From Haloplanus salinarum (GTDB taxonomy: Archaea; Halobacteriota; Halobacteria; Halobacteriales; Haloferacaceae), in assembly GCF_024498175.1 (NCBI RefSeq), contig NZ_CP101823.1:2548987-2612986 (forward strand): DNA of 64,000 nucleotides, in the 5' to 3' direction. The position numbers and the translations under genes are program-made. Of this stretch, positions 29,600 to 37,570 are shown piece after piece. The first letter of the stretch is position 1. The number at the start of each line of letters is the position of its first letter. The notes under the pieces were generated by a model, which was not told the origin of the DNA, searched no databases, and saw only the letters and a list, made by a program, of their open reading frames with translations.

Positions 29600-31000
29600 A
29601 TGAACGTCCGCATCCGTGGCATCTACACGACGGCGCTCACCCGCCGTTTTCTCGACGCCGATCACGCCGTCGTCGACGCCTCCGACCCCATCCGCGACCG
29701 GTTCGACGCGTCGTTCGGGACGGCCCCGTACGACGTCCACGTCGGGACGACCCGGGACCGGCAGGGCGTCGAGGCGACGGGAGACCCCGACGCGGTGGCG
29801 ACGGCGGTCGAGCACCTGGACGCGACCCGCGACACTTTCGCGTGGCCCGCCGCGGCCCCGAAGGAGGCCGTCTTCGACGCCCGCGTGACCGAGACGCTGG
29901 GGAGCGGAGCCGTGTGTGACCTCGGCGACGCGGAGGGCTTTCTCCCCTTCGGCAACGCCACCGACCACGTCGCGGTCGGGGACCACCGCCGCGTCCGCGT
30001 CGCGGAGCCGGCGGCGCCGTGGATCGATCGCCGGCCCGTCCTCGACACCGACCTGCGGGTGCGGGCGGGACCGGCGACGCTCGTCCACGGCGAGTCGGGC
30101 GTGACCGTCGACACCCGCGACGAGGCGGCCGGGCGTGAACTCGCCGGCATGACGGATCTGCTGGGGATCGAACCGCCCGACGGCTGGGGGCTTCGGTGGA
30201 GCGACGCGGCGACCGACGCCGACATGGGACGGCTGGAGGCGGCGCTCTCGCGGGCGGTCGAGCGGGCCCAGGCGCTCCCCGTGGACGACCCGGTCGAACC
30301 GGTCCGTCGGCTGGCCGCACCCGCGGCGACGACGTGGGTGTGGTTCGGCCGCGAGGCGCGCTTCGCCCTCGATTCGGACCGGCGGGCGGTGACGACGACC
30401 ATGACCGGCCACCACCGCGTCAAGGCGGCCTCGTCGGACGCGAGCCGCGCGGTCGACCTCGTGGAGGCGCTGTCGGACGACGACGCGGGACCGGCGGGCG
30501 AGGAGTTCCCCTTCGAGGCCGTCACCGACACCTTCGGCCCCGTCGCCGGCGACGACGTCCGCCTCGAACACGGCAAGCCCGACGGCCGGCTGATCGTCCT
30601 CGGTCGGGCCGCGGTGACGGACCGCGACCCCGACGGCACGCTCACGCTCCGCCGCGAGATGACCGCCGGCGGCACCTACGACGCCCTCGGCGTCGACCGT
30701 GAGGCCGGCGACGTGGCGACCACGAAGGTCCGCGAGGGGCGGTGGTGGTATCCGACCGTCTACCGCGACGCGGACGGGGAGCGCAAGGGGACGTACGTCA
30801 ACGTCTGTACCCCCGTCGAGTGTTTCCCCGACGCCGTCCGCTACGTCGACCTCCACGTCGACGTGGTGAAAGGACCGGACGGCGAGGTTCGCCGAGTCGA
30901 CGACGACGAACTCGACGCCGCCGTCGACGCCGGGCTGGTCTCCGCGGACGCCGCCGAGAAGGCGCGGTCGGTGGCCTCGGGACTGGTCGAGGCCATCTGA
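29600..31000 (+). CDS. FAU-1-like RNA-binding / RNase E/G-type protein
   Basis: A 466-residue member of the archaeal FAU-1 family, named for binding AU-rich RNA and related to bacterial RNase E/G. It starts MNVRIRGIYTTALTRRF. An S1-like region around residues 90-150 includes EAVFDARVTETLGSGAVCDL and EGFLPF, and the C-terminal YVNVCTPVECFPDAVRYVDLHVDV is a family hallmark. It probably processes or binds structured RNA such as rRNA precursors. ATG 29600 is chosen as the first residue of the conserved domain. The next gene is a separate SDR gene with its own promoter region. Confidence 0.9.
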   Translation: MNVRIRGIYTTALTRRFLDADHAVVDASDPIRDRFDASFGTAPYDVHVGTTRDRQGVEATGDPDAVATAVEHLDATRDTFAWPAAAPKEAVFDARVTETLGSGAVCDLGDAEGFLPFGNATDHVAVGDHRRVRVAEPAAPWIDRRPVLDTDLRVRAGPATLVHGESGVTVDTRDEAAGRELAGMTDLLGIEPPDGWGLRWSDAATDADMGRLEAALSRAVERAQALPVDDPVEPVRRLAAPAATTWVWFGREARFALDSDRRAVTTTMTGHHRVKAASSDASRAVDLVEALSDDDAGPAGEEFPFEAVTDTFGPVAGDDVRLEHGKPDGRLIVLGRAAVTDRDPDGTLTLRREMTAGGTYDALGVDREAGDVATTKVREGRWWYPTVYRDADGERKGTYVNVCTPVECFPDAVRYVDLHVDVVKGPDGEVRRVDDDELDAAVDAGLVSADAAEKARSVASGLVEAI

Positions 31001-31046
31001 CCGGGCCGACCCGTATCTCTTTGCGCGTCCCCGTCCATCCACGGGT

Positions 31047-31784
31047 ATGCTCACGACCGACCTCTCCGACCGGGTCGCACTGGTGACGGGTAGCGCGAAG
31101 GGCGTCGGCCGCGAACTGGCCCTCTCGATGGCCGAGGCGGGGGCGGCGGTGGCGGTCCACTACCACACGAGCGCCGAGGCGGCGCGGGCGACGGCCGCGG
31201 TGGCCAGGGAGGAGAGCGGTCGCGCGACGACGGTACAGGGCGACGTGACCGACCCCGACGACGTCGACGCGATGTTCGACGCCGTCGAGACGGACCTCGG
31301 CACCGTCGACGTCCTCGTCAACAACGTCGGCGACTTCGCGCCCCGCCACTGGGAGGACATCGACTTCGAGACGTGGAACCGGGTGCTGGAGACGAACCTC
31401 AACGGCACCTACCTCTGTTCGAAACGGGCGCTCCCGGCGATGCGCGAGGCCGAGTTCGGCCGCATCGTCAACGTCGGCTACGCGGGCACCGAGCGGGCGC
31501 TGGTCTACCCGAAGAACTTCCCCTACCTCGTCGCGAAAACGGGCGTCATCATGTTCACGCGGATGCTCGCCAACGACACCACCGAGGACGGCATCACCGT
31601 CAACTGCATCTCGCCGTACGTCGTCGAGAACTCCGACGAGTTCCCCGACGAGGCGCCGCGCGGCCGGTGGGCCTCCTTCGCCGACCTGCGGCAGGTGCTC
31701 TTTTTCTTCCTCGATGCCGACAGCGACTACGTGAGCGGCGAGAACGTGGAGGTGGACGGCGGCTGGATTCCGGAGGCGCTCTAG
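31047..31784 (+). CDS. Short-chain dehydrogenase/reductase, atypical active site
   Basis: A 245-residue FabG-like oxidoreductase. The NAD(P) motif is VTGSAKGVGRELA and the fold motif is VLVNNVGDF. The catalytic Tyr and Lys are in FPYLVAKTG (Tyr-x-x-x-Lys). The catalytic Ser normally found in a VNISS-like strand is absent: the equivalent segment reads GRIVNVGYAGTERA, so Ser is replaced by Tyr or compensated by the nearby Thr. The C-terminal YVSGENVEVDGGW is standard. Substrate unknown. Its stop codon shares the bases CTAG with the convergent DUF5611 gene. Confidence 0.88.
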   Translation: MLTTDLSDRVALVTGSAKGVGRELALSMAEAGAAVAVHYHTSAEAARATAAVAREESGRATTVQGDVTDPDDVDAMFDAVETDLGTVDVLVNNVGDFAPRHWEDIDFETWNRVLETNLNGTYLCSKRALPAMREAEFGRIVNVGYAGTERALVYPKNFPYLVAKTGVIMFTRMLANDTTEDGITVNCISPYVVENSDEFPDEAPRGRWASFADLRQVLFFFLDADSDYVSGENVEVDGGWIPEAL

Positions 31785-32173
31785 GCGTTCGGGACGTCGT
31801 CGGGGTCGTCCTCGACGGAGCGTTTCATCGAGTCGCGGCGGGATTTGGCGTCCCGACCCGTCACCTCGAGCAGGAAGTCGTTTTTCGCGTTCACCGCGTC
31901 CTCGGCGGCGTCGGCGTGACCCTCCTCGATGACCTGTGCGGCCGGCTTCTCCTCGAAGTGCACCGCGAGCTTGTCCTTCTTGCCGCTGTACTCCGCCGCA
32001 CCGGCGACGATGCGCTCGAACACGGGGTTGTCGGGCTCGCCGACCACGAAGAGGTCGTTCCCTTCGTACTCCTCGGTTCCCGTGACCGAGCCGAAGTACT
32101 CCTCGACCGTCCCTTTCAGATCCGGCGCGTTCTCGTCCAGAGTTTCCCCGCGACGCATCTTGTACTCCTTCAT
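31781..32173 (-). CDS. DUF5611 family protein
   Basis: A 130-residue conserved haloarchaeal protein starting MKEYKMRRGETL, soluble and highly charged. I recognise the family by its N-terminus and by KGTVEEYFGSVTG; the function is unknown. Its length is typical. ATG 32173 is preferred over the long upstream extension of the frame, which reads as shadow sequence. The convergent SDR gene overlaps it by four bases. Confidence 0.8.
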   Translation of the reverse strand: MKEYKMRRGETLDENAPDLKGTVEEYFGSVTGTEEYEGNDLFVVGEPDNPVFERIVAGAAEYSGKKDKLAVHFEEKPAAQVIEEGHADAAEDAVNAKNDFLLEVTGRDAKSRRDSMKRSVEDDPDDVPNA

Positions 32174-32225
32174 GCCGTCCGATTCGGAAGGCGACGGTTT
32201 ACCAGTTTCGTCCTCCCGACGACCG

Positions 32226-33182
32226 TCACCGCTCGCGCTCGGCGATGTAGCCCTGGTGACACTCGGGACAGATGTCGCCGGCGCGCATCGACGACCCGCC
32301 CGCACCCCGGGCGTGACCACAGTTGGGACAGAAGAACTCCGTCTCCGCCGCCGTCGTTCGGTCGTCGCCGACGGGTTCGACCTCCTGGGCGGCGACGAAC
32401 TGCTTGCCCGCGGCGCCGCCGGCCGCCTCGGTCGTCCCGTTCGCGGCGGTGCCGTCCCCGACGGCGGGCCCCACCTCCTCGTCGAGAGCGACGTCGTCCG
32501 GCGCCGCGTCGCCGGGCGCCGCGTCGAATCCCTCGTCCTCGCCCTCGGGGTCGGGCCACCCCTCGCCTTCGACCACGGTCGTGCCGTCGTCGGCCTCCGG
32601 GACGGCCGCCGTCTCCTCCGCGTCGTCGGCGGTGTCGGCGGTGGTGTCGTCGGCACCGGGCCACTCCCCGGGCTCCCGGTCGACACTCGGTCCGTCGTCG
32701 TCGAGGATAACCGCGTCGTCCTCCTCCGCGCTGGGCGACGGATCGGTATCGGCCTCGGCGGTCGCCGGGTCGTGGGCGGGCGACGGGTCGGCCTCGGCGG
32801 TCTCCGACTCGTGGGCGGACACCGGATCGACGTCGGCCTCGACGGCCGGCTCCGACCCCGAGTCCGGATCCACCTCGGCGCCGTCGTCCGCCGGCTTCCC
32901 CCCGGTGGCCGGCGTCTCCGCGTCCGTCGTCGCCTCCGCCTCGGCGTCGTCGGCGTCCAGATCGGGCGTCACGCCGCCGCCGAGTCCCGTCGTCACGCCC
33001 TCCTCGGTCGGGTCCCGCACGGGGCGGACCTCCTTGTTCTCGCTGACGATCCGGCGTTCCCCACACCGCTCACAGGTCTCGACGGTCCGGTACGTCACGA
33101 CCACCTCGTCGCCGCGCTCCTCCCGCTCACGCTCCACCTCGCGGTTCGCGTATTCGTGTCCCAGTAGGCACCTGAGTCCCAT
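32226..33182 (-). CDS. Two-zinc-ribbon protein with a long acidic disordered linker
   Basis: A 318-residue protein. The N-terminal 55 residues form a basic/zinc part (MGLRCLLGHEY and CERCGERRIV). About 200 residues of Asp/Glu/Ala/Thr/Pro-rich, low-complexity sequence follow, with imperfect repeats such as SAHESETAEADPSPAH. The C-terminus is a second ribbon (FFCPNCGHARG and CPECHQGYI). Such an architecture suits a scaffold or nucleic-acid adaptor with flexible spacing. A conserved haloarchaeal family with unknown role. It lies 43 bp upstream of the DUF5611 gene on the same strand, so the two may be co-transcribed. Confidence 0.78.
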   Translation of the reverse strand: MGLRCLLGHEYANREVEREREERGDEVVVTYRTVETCERCGERRIVSENKEVRPVRDPTEEGVTTGLGGGVTPDLDADDAEAEATTDAETPATGGKPADDGAEVDPDSGSEPAVEADVDPVSAHESETAEADPSPAHDPATAEADTDPSPSAEEDDAVILDDDGPSVDREPGEWPGADDTTADTADDAEETAAVPEADDGTTVVEGEGWPDPEGEDEGFDAAPGDAAPDDVALDEEVGPAVGDGTAANGTTEAAGGAAGKQFVAAQEVEPVGDDRTTAAETEFFCPNCGHARGAGGSSMRAGDICPECHQGYIAERER

Positions 33183-33290
33183 TGGGCACGGATAGCGGGG
33201 GCACCACCAAAAGCCTCCGTCAGACGCCCGTCCGACGGGTGAGCCCGGCGGTCGGTACTGGTAAACCGACCGCGGCCGTTACCACCGCTC

Positions 33291-33590
33291 ATGAAGGCCA
33301 AACGGGAGTTCCGGGACCGCGCGGACGTCGAGGTGGCGGTCCTCGACGCGCTGGTCGACCGCGGCGAGGACGGCATGACCGTCTTCGAACTCCGTGCGGC
33401 CGTCGAAGTCGACATCGACACGCTCGAAGACGCCCTCGCGGAGCTGAAGTCGGACTCGCTCATCGTCGTCGAATCGAACGACGGCCGGACGGTCGTGCTC
33501 CCGGACGACCGCGTCGTCCCCGACCCGAGGGAGGCGCCCGCGGAGGACGAAAGCCTGCTCGACGCCGTCCGCGACCGGCTGGGACTCTGA
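33291..33590 (+). CDS. Small winged-helix protein (DUF6432-like)
   Basis: A 99-residue protein with a winged helix-turn-helix pattern: VEVAVLDALVDRGEDGMTVFELRAAVEVDIDTLEDALAELKSD (part of 11-53) then the wing SLIVVESNDGRTVVLPDD. It resembles DNA-binding MarR-like modules; the haloarchaeal family DUF6432 fits in length and ending (LLDAVRDRLGL). No ligand domain is present. Target genes are unknown; the divergent two-zinc-ribbon gene shares its upstream region. Confidence 0.8.
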   Translation: MKAKREFRDRADVEVAVLDALVDRGEDGMTVFELRAAVEVDIDTLEDALAELKSDSLIVVESNDGRTVVLPDDRVVPDPREAPAEDESLLDAVRDRLGL

Positions 33591-33689
33591 ACCCCCGGCC
33601 GCCGTCCACACCCTCGCCGTCGCCACCGGCCAGTCCCGACGCACCCCCGACCGCGGCGCTTTTTCCCCCTGCCCGCCTACGGGTCGTCG

Positions 33690-34781
33690 ATGACACGGGG
33701 TCTCCACGCCGACTACGGCGCCGAGTTCGAGACGCGCGACGGGCGAACCGTCGTCGCCCACTACGGCCGTCCCGAGCGCACCCACCTCGCGGTCCGCAAC
33801 GGCGTCGGCGTCATCGAGATGGACTACGGCGTCGTCGTCGTCGAGGGAGCCGACGCCGTCGACTTCGTCGACAACACCGTCTCGAACCGCGTCCCCGCGG
33901 CCGACGGCGAGGGCTGTTACGCGCTCCTGCTCGACCCCCAGGGCGGCATCGAGACCGACTGTTACGTCTACAGCGCCGACGAGCGCCTGCTCTGTTTCAC
34001 CCCGGCGGAGCGTGCGACGCCCCTCGCCGAGGACTGGAGCGACAAGGTGTTCATCCAGGACGTCTCGGTCCGCGACGCCACCGACGAGTTCGCCGTCTTC
34101 GGCGTCCACGGCCCGTCGGCGACCGAGACGGTCGCCACCCTTCTGGCGGGGGCGAGCGTCCCCGAGACGCCCCTGACGTTCGTCCGCGGCTCCCTCGCCG
34201 GCACCGGCGTGACCGTCGTCGCGACGGACGAGCAGACCGGCGAGACGGGCTACGAGGTCGTCTGTGCCGCTGACGACGCCGAGGACGTCCTCGACGCCCT
34301 CCTCACCCGCGGCACGCCGACGACGCCGGTCGGCCACCGGACCTGGAACACGTTGACCCTCGAGGCGGGGACGCCGCGTTTCGACACCGAACTCGTCGGC
34401 CGCGTGCCGAACGTCGCCGGCGTGCGCAACGCGCTCGACTTCGACAAGGGATGTTACGTCGGCCAGGAGGTCGTCTCCCGCGTCGAGAACCAGGGGCGGC
34501 CCAGCGAGCGACTGGTCGGCCTCACCCTCGATACCGTCCCCGACGCGGGCGCGACGGTCGTCGACGCCGACGGCGCCGACGTCGGCGCGGTGACCCGCGG
34601 CGCCACGAGTCCGTCGCTCGATCGCCCGGTCGCGCTCGCGTACGTCGACAGCGGAACCCTCGAGGACGGCCCCGACCTCGCAGTATCCGTCGACGGCGAG
34701 ACCGTCGACGTGACGGTGACGGCCCTCCCCTTCGTCGAGGGGAGCGGTCGCTCGGCCCGCCTGCCCCGTTACTCCGACTGA
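33690..34781 (+). CDS. ygfZ: YgfZ/GcvT-like folate-binding protein
   Basis: A 363-residue aminomethyltransferase-fold protein of the YgfZ branch, which uses tetrahydrofolate to support assembly or repair of iron-sulfur clusters. The defining motif, KGCYVGQEVVSR (K-G-C-Y-x-G-Q-E), is present near residue 252. The GcvT-like N-terminal folds run from VGVIEMDYGVVVVEGADA to about residue 230, and a C-terminal barrel follows. The true glycine-cleavage T protein lacks the Cys motif, so assignment to YgfZ is secure. It overlaps the convergent geranylgeranyl-reductase-family gene by 13 bp. Confidence 0.92.
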   Translation: MTRGLHADYGAEFETRDGRTVVAHYGRPERTHLAVRNGVGVIEMDYGVVVVEGADAVDFVDNTVSNRVPAADGEGCYALLLDPQGGIETDCYVYSADERLLCFTPAERATPLAEDWSDKVFIQDVSVRDATDEFAVFGVHGPSATETVATLLAGASVPETPLTFVRGSLAGTGVTVVATDEQTGETGYEVVCAADDAEDVLDALLTRGTPTTPVGHRTWNTLTLEAGTPRFDTELVGRVPNVAGVRNALDFDKGCYVGQEVVSRVENQGRPSERLVGLTLDTVPDAGATVVDADGADVGAVTRGATSPSLDRPVALAYVDSGTLEDGPDLAVSVDGETVDVTVTALPFVEGSGRSARLPRYSD

Positions 34782-35908
34782 CCCGCGTCCGTCCGCGTCG
34801 GATCGTCGTCCCCCCGCCAGGGGAGGAGGCCACCCGCGAGCGCGCGGAGGTGTGCCGCCGAGAAGAAGGAGGTCGGCCGATCCATGTGGACCCCGATTTC
34901 GCCGTCGAGCGCCCCGAGTCCGAGCCGCTGGACCGGATCGGGCAGGGAGTACGCCCGGCGGATCAGCCCCCCGAGTCGGATCTCGCGGCCGAGTTCGGCC
35001 CGCCACGCTCGCTCGTAGGCCGCGAGCGTCGTGGGGTCGTCGGGATCGATCGTCTCGGCGGCACGGTCCGCCGCCGTCATGCCGTAGAGGATGCCGCCGC
35101 CGGTGAAGGGTTTGGTCTGGGCGGCGGCGTCGCCGACGAGGAAGACCCGGTCGCCCGTGACGGTGTCGGGCGGACCGATGGGGATCCCCCCCGAGCAGCG
35201 GCGATCCGTCTCGACGCCGTAGGCGTCGGTCAGGCGCTCGAAGCGCTCGGTCACGTCGGCGCCGGGCGGCGCCGCGAGGCCGTACTCGACGCCCGCGTCG
35301 CCGCGAGGGATACGCCACGCGAAGAAGCGCGGCACCGTCAGGTGGACGTCGACGAAGTCGCCGTGGTCCGGCGTCTCGTCGAACGCGAGGACGCCGTGGA
35401 GCGTCTCGGACGGCTCCGGGAGGCCGGCCTCGCGGCGCACCCGCGAGGCGGGACCGTCACAGCCGGCGACCAGTCGCGTCTCGAACGTGACAGTCCCCCC
35501 GTCGGCCCGGGCGGTCACCGTCGCGCGGTCGTCCGCGACGGTCACGCCGGTGACGGTGTGGCCCTCGCGCACGTCGGCGCCGGCGGCCCGCGCGGCGTCG
35601 GCGAGGGTGCGATCAAGCGCCACGCGGTCGATGACGTTCGACACCTCGTCGGTCTTGTAGAAGGGGTAGGCGCGGGACCCGGGGCCGCCGAGGTGGAAGT
35701 TCGCGCCGTAGACGCGGTTCTGTCGGAGGTCGGCCGCGCTCCCCTCGGGCACGTAGTCCCAGATGTCGGTGCTGACGTGGCCGGAGCAGGCGAGCGGCGT
35801 TCCTACCGTCCCCTTCTCGAGGGCGAGGACGTCGTACCCGGCCTCGGCGGTCCGGCGGGCGAGGCGTGCCCCCGCCGGCCCGACGCCGACCACGACGAGA
35901 TCGTACAT
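34769..35908 (-). CDS. Geranylgeranyl reductase family flavoprotein
   Basis: A 379-residue FAD-dependent oxidoreductase. The dinucleotide motif VVGVGPAGARLAR begins at residue 5. ALEKGTVGTPLACSGHVS holds the conserved Cys region of the family, and GDRVFLVGDAAAQTKPFTGGGILYGM is the second FAD motif. Relatives saturate the isoprenoid chains of archaeal membrane lipids or menaquinone. Lipid saturation is the most likely role here, though several paralogues per genome are usual, so the substrate cannot be fixed. ATG 35908 (MYDLVVVG) is favoured over an upstream Met. Confidence 0.88.
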   Translation of the reverse strand: MYDLVVVGVGPAGARLARRTAEAGYDVLALEKGTVGTPLACSGHVSTDIWDYVPEGSAADLRQNRVYGANFHLGGPGSRAYPFYKTDEVSNVIDRVALDRTLADAARAAGADVREGHTVTGVTVADDRATVTARADGGTVTFETRLVAGCDGPASRVRREAGLPEPSETLHGVLAFDETPDHGDFVDVHLTVPRFFAWRIPRGDAGVEYGLAAPPGADVTERFERLTDAYGVETDRRCSGGIPIGPPDTVTGDRVFLVGDAAAQTKPFTGGGILYGMTAADRAAETIDPDDPTTLAAYERAWRAELGREIRLGGLIRRAYSLPDPVQRLGLGALDGEIGVHMDRPTSFFSAAHLRALAGGLLPWRGDDDPTRTDAGQSE

Positions 35909-35980
35909 AGCCGTACTAGCCGCTCGGCGGGACAAATACTCGGCGGTCCGGGTCGTCGCGGCGAGCGCCCGGGCGTCGTC

Positions 35981-36064
35981 ATAGTGTTTATTGTAACTGT
36001 TTACCGGTGGTTCGCCGGGACGGGTCGGCGAACCACCGGCAATGACTTACGATAATCACTATCA
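35981..36064 (-). repeat. Nested palindrome element, copy 2, starting at the mqo stop codon
   Basis: Outer arms ATAGTGTTTATTGTAA (35981-35996) and TTACGATAATCACTAT (36047-36062) match at 14 of 16 positions. The inner stem CCGGTGGTTCGCCG (36004-36017) and CGGCGAACCACCGG (36026-36039) is perfect, loop GGACGGGT. Read in the sense of the gene (minus strand) it runs TGATAGTG... GTAAGTC ... AAACAGTTACA ... ACTATGACG, the same boxes and order as the element after sepF, while the inner stem is unrelated. The mqo stop TGA (36064-36062) is its first triplet. Confidence 0.85.
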
Positions 36065-37456
36065 GTCGTCGGCGGCGGGGACGCCGGCGGGGTCGGTGCC
36101 GGTCGACTCGTCGCCCTCGGTCCCGCGGGGGAAGTTGTCGATGGTGTCCGCGCGGAACGCCGCCTCGTCGAACTCGTAGTCCGCGTCGAGGAAGTCGAGC
36201 ACCGTCCGCGTGTCACGCATGGCGTTTTTCAGACACGTCGAGGCGCCCGGCGAGGGCGTGATGTTGAAGACGATGTCGTCGCCGACGATCTTCGCCTCGC
36301 CCATGTCGAGGGACTTCGCCGAGGTATCGACGATCTGTGGACGGACACCCCCGTACCCCTTCGCGCGCTCGATGTCGTCGAGGTCGACGTCCGGGACGAC
36401 CTTCCGGACGTGCGGGAGGAACTGCCGGCGCCCCACCTCGGGGAGGTCGTACACGAGGTTCCGCAGGACGTAGGGGAGGAGGACCCGATCGGAGAGGATG
36501 TTGGCGTAGCTGAGCGCCGCGGCGGCGTTCAGCCCGAACACGTCGAGGAAGTCGGTCACCGTCGAGAGGCGGCCGCGTTCGAGCGCGGGCACGAGCTTCG
36601 CGGTCGGCCCGAAGCGCGTGATGCTCGAATCGTGGACGTCGGCGTCGCCGTGGACGGCCGCGAAGGGGAGTTTCTTCATCTGCAGGGTGTATACCTTCCC
36701 GTTCAGGAGGTCGTCCGCGAGGAAGAAGCTCCCGGCGACGGGGAGCAACACCTTGTCCTGGCCGTAGCCGAGTTCCTTCGCGATCTGGAGGCTGTGACAG
36801 CCGGCGGCGACGACGGCCGCCGAACAGTCGAAGCGGCCGTCCTCGGTCTCGATCGTGTAGCCGTCGAGCGTCGGCGTGACGTCCGTGACCGCGGTCCCCG
36901 TGTAGACGTCGACGTGTGGCTCGTCGTCCGCGCGGTCGACGAAGGACTTCGCCGTCTCGCCGTAGTCGACGACGTAGCCGTCGGGGGTCTGGAGCGCCAG
37001 GAGTTCGGTCTCGGGATCCCGCCCCTCGACGACAGCGGGTTCGATCTCCGCGATCTCCTCGCGCTCGATCGGCCGCAGTTTGGGGAAGAGGTCGCCGAAC
37101 CCCTCCTCGTCGTAGCGGCGTTCGAGCTTTGACACCTCCTCGTCGCCGACCGCGAGCACCATCTTGCTCCGCTTTGCGTGCATCTCGCGGTCCGCGTCGT
37201 GGTGCTCCAGGTAGCCAGCGAGGAGTTCCGCCCCCTCCTTTACCTCCTCCGCCTTCTCTAAGGTGTAGTTCGTCTCGATGTCGCCGAAGTGGAGGGTCTG
37301 GGAGTTGTTCGTGTGATGTGAGTTGATGGCCGCGATCTCCGACTCCTTCTCGATCAACGCGATCGAGTCGATGTCGGTGAACTTCGCGGTGGTGTAGAGG
37401 AGCGATGCGCCGCTGATACCGCCGCCGACGATGACCAGATCGTACGTACCAGACAT
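36062..37456 (-). CDS. mqo: Malate:quinone oxidoreductase-type FAD enzyme
   Basis: A 464-residue membrane-associated flavoprotein oxidising malate to oxaloacetate with electrons to menaquinone. FAD binding is by LVIVGGGISGASLLY at residues 7-21. The family signatures NSHHTNNSQTLHFGDIETNYT, AAGCHSLQIAKELGYG, FLPVAGSFF-like LPVAGSFFLADDLLNGKVYTLQ and the C-terminal ITPSPGASTCLKNAM are present (parts given). L-2-hydroxyglutarate oxidase is a relative but lacks this combination. Together with icd it gives two TCA steps in the window. Its 3' end carries a nested palindrome beginning with the stop codon. Confidence 0.85.
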   Translation of the reverse strand: MSGTYDLVIVGGGISGASLLYTTAKFTDIDSIALIEKESEIAAINSHHTNNSQTLHFGDIETNYTLEKAEEVKEGAELLAGYLEHHDADREMHAKRSKMVLAVGDEEVSKLERRYDEEGFGDLFPKLRPIEREEIAEIEPAVVEGRDPETELLALQTPDGYVVDYGETAKSFVDRADDEPHVDVYTGTAVTDVTPTLDGYTIETEDGRFDCSAAVVAAGCHSLQIAKELGYGQDKVLLPVAGSFFLADDLLNGKVYTLQMKKLPFAAVHGDADVHDSSITRFGPTAKLVPALERGRLSTVTDFLDVFGLNAAAALSYANILSDRVLLPYVLRNLVYDLPEVGRRQFLPHVRKVVPDVDLDDIERAKGYGGVRPQIVDTSAKSLDMGEAKIVGDDIVFNITPSPGASTCLKNAMRDTRTVLDFLDADYEFDEAAFRADTIDNFPRGTEGDESTGTDPAGVPAADD

Positions 37457-37570
37457 AGTTGCCCCGTGGTAGCTACGTCCACGACTGCGCTCCAGCCTCA
37501 TAACTCATTTTTTCTCCGTCTCGTTATCGACAATTAACGAAGCAGCTTCTCGACGGGAGACGGCGGCGGC

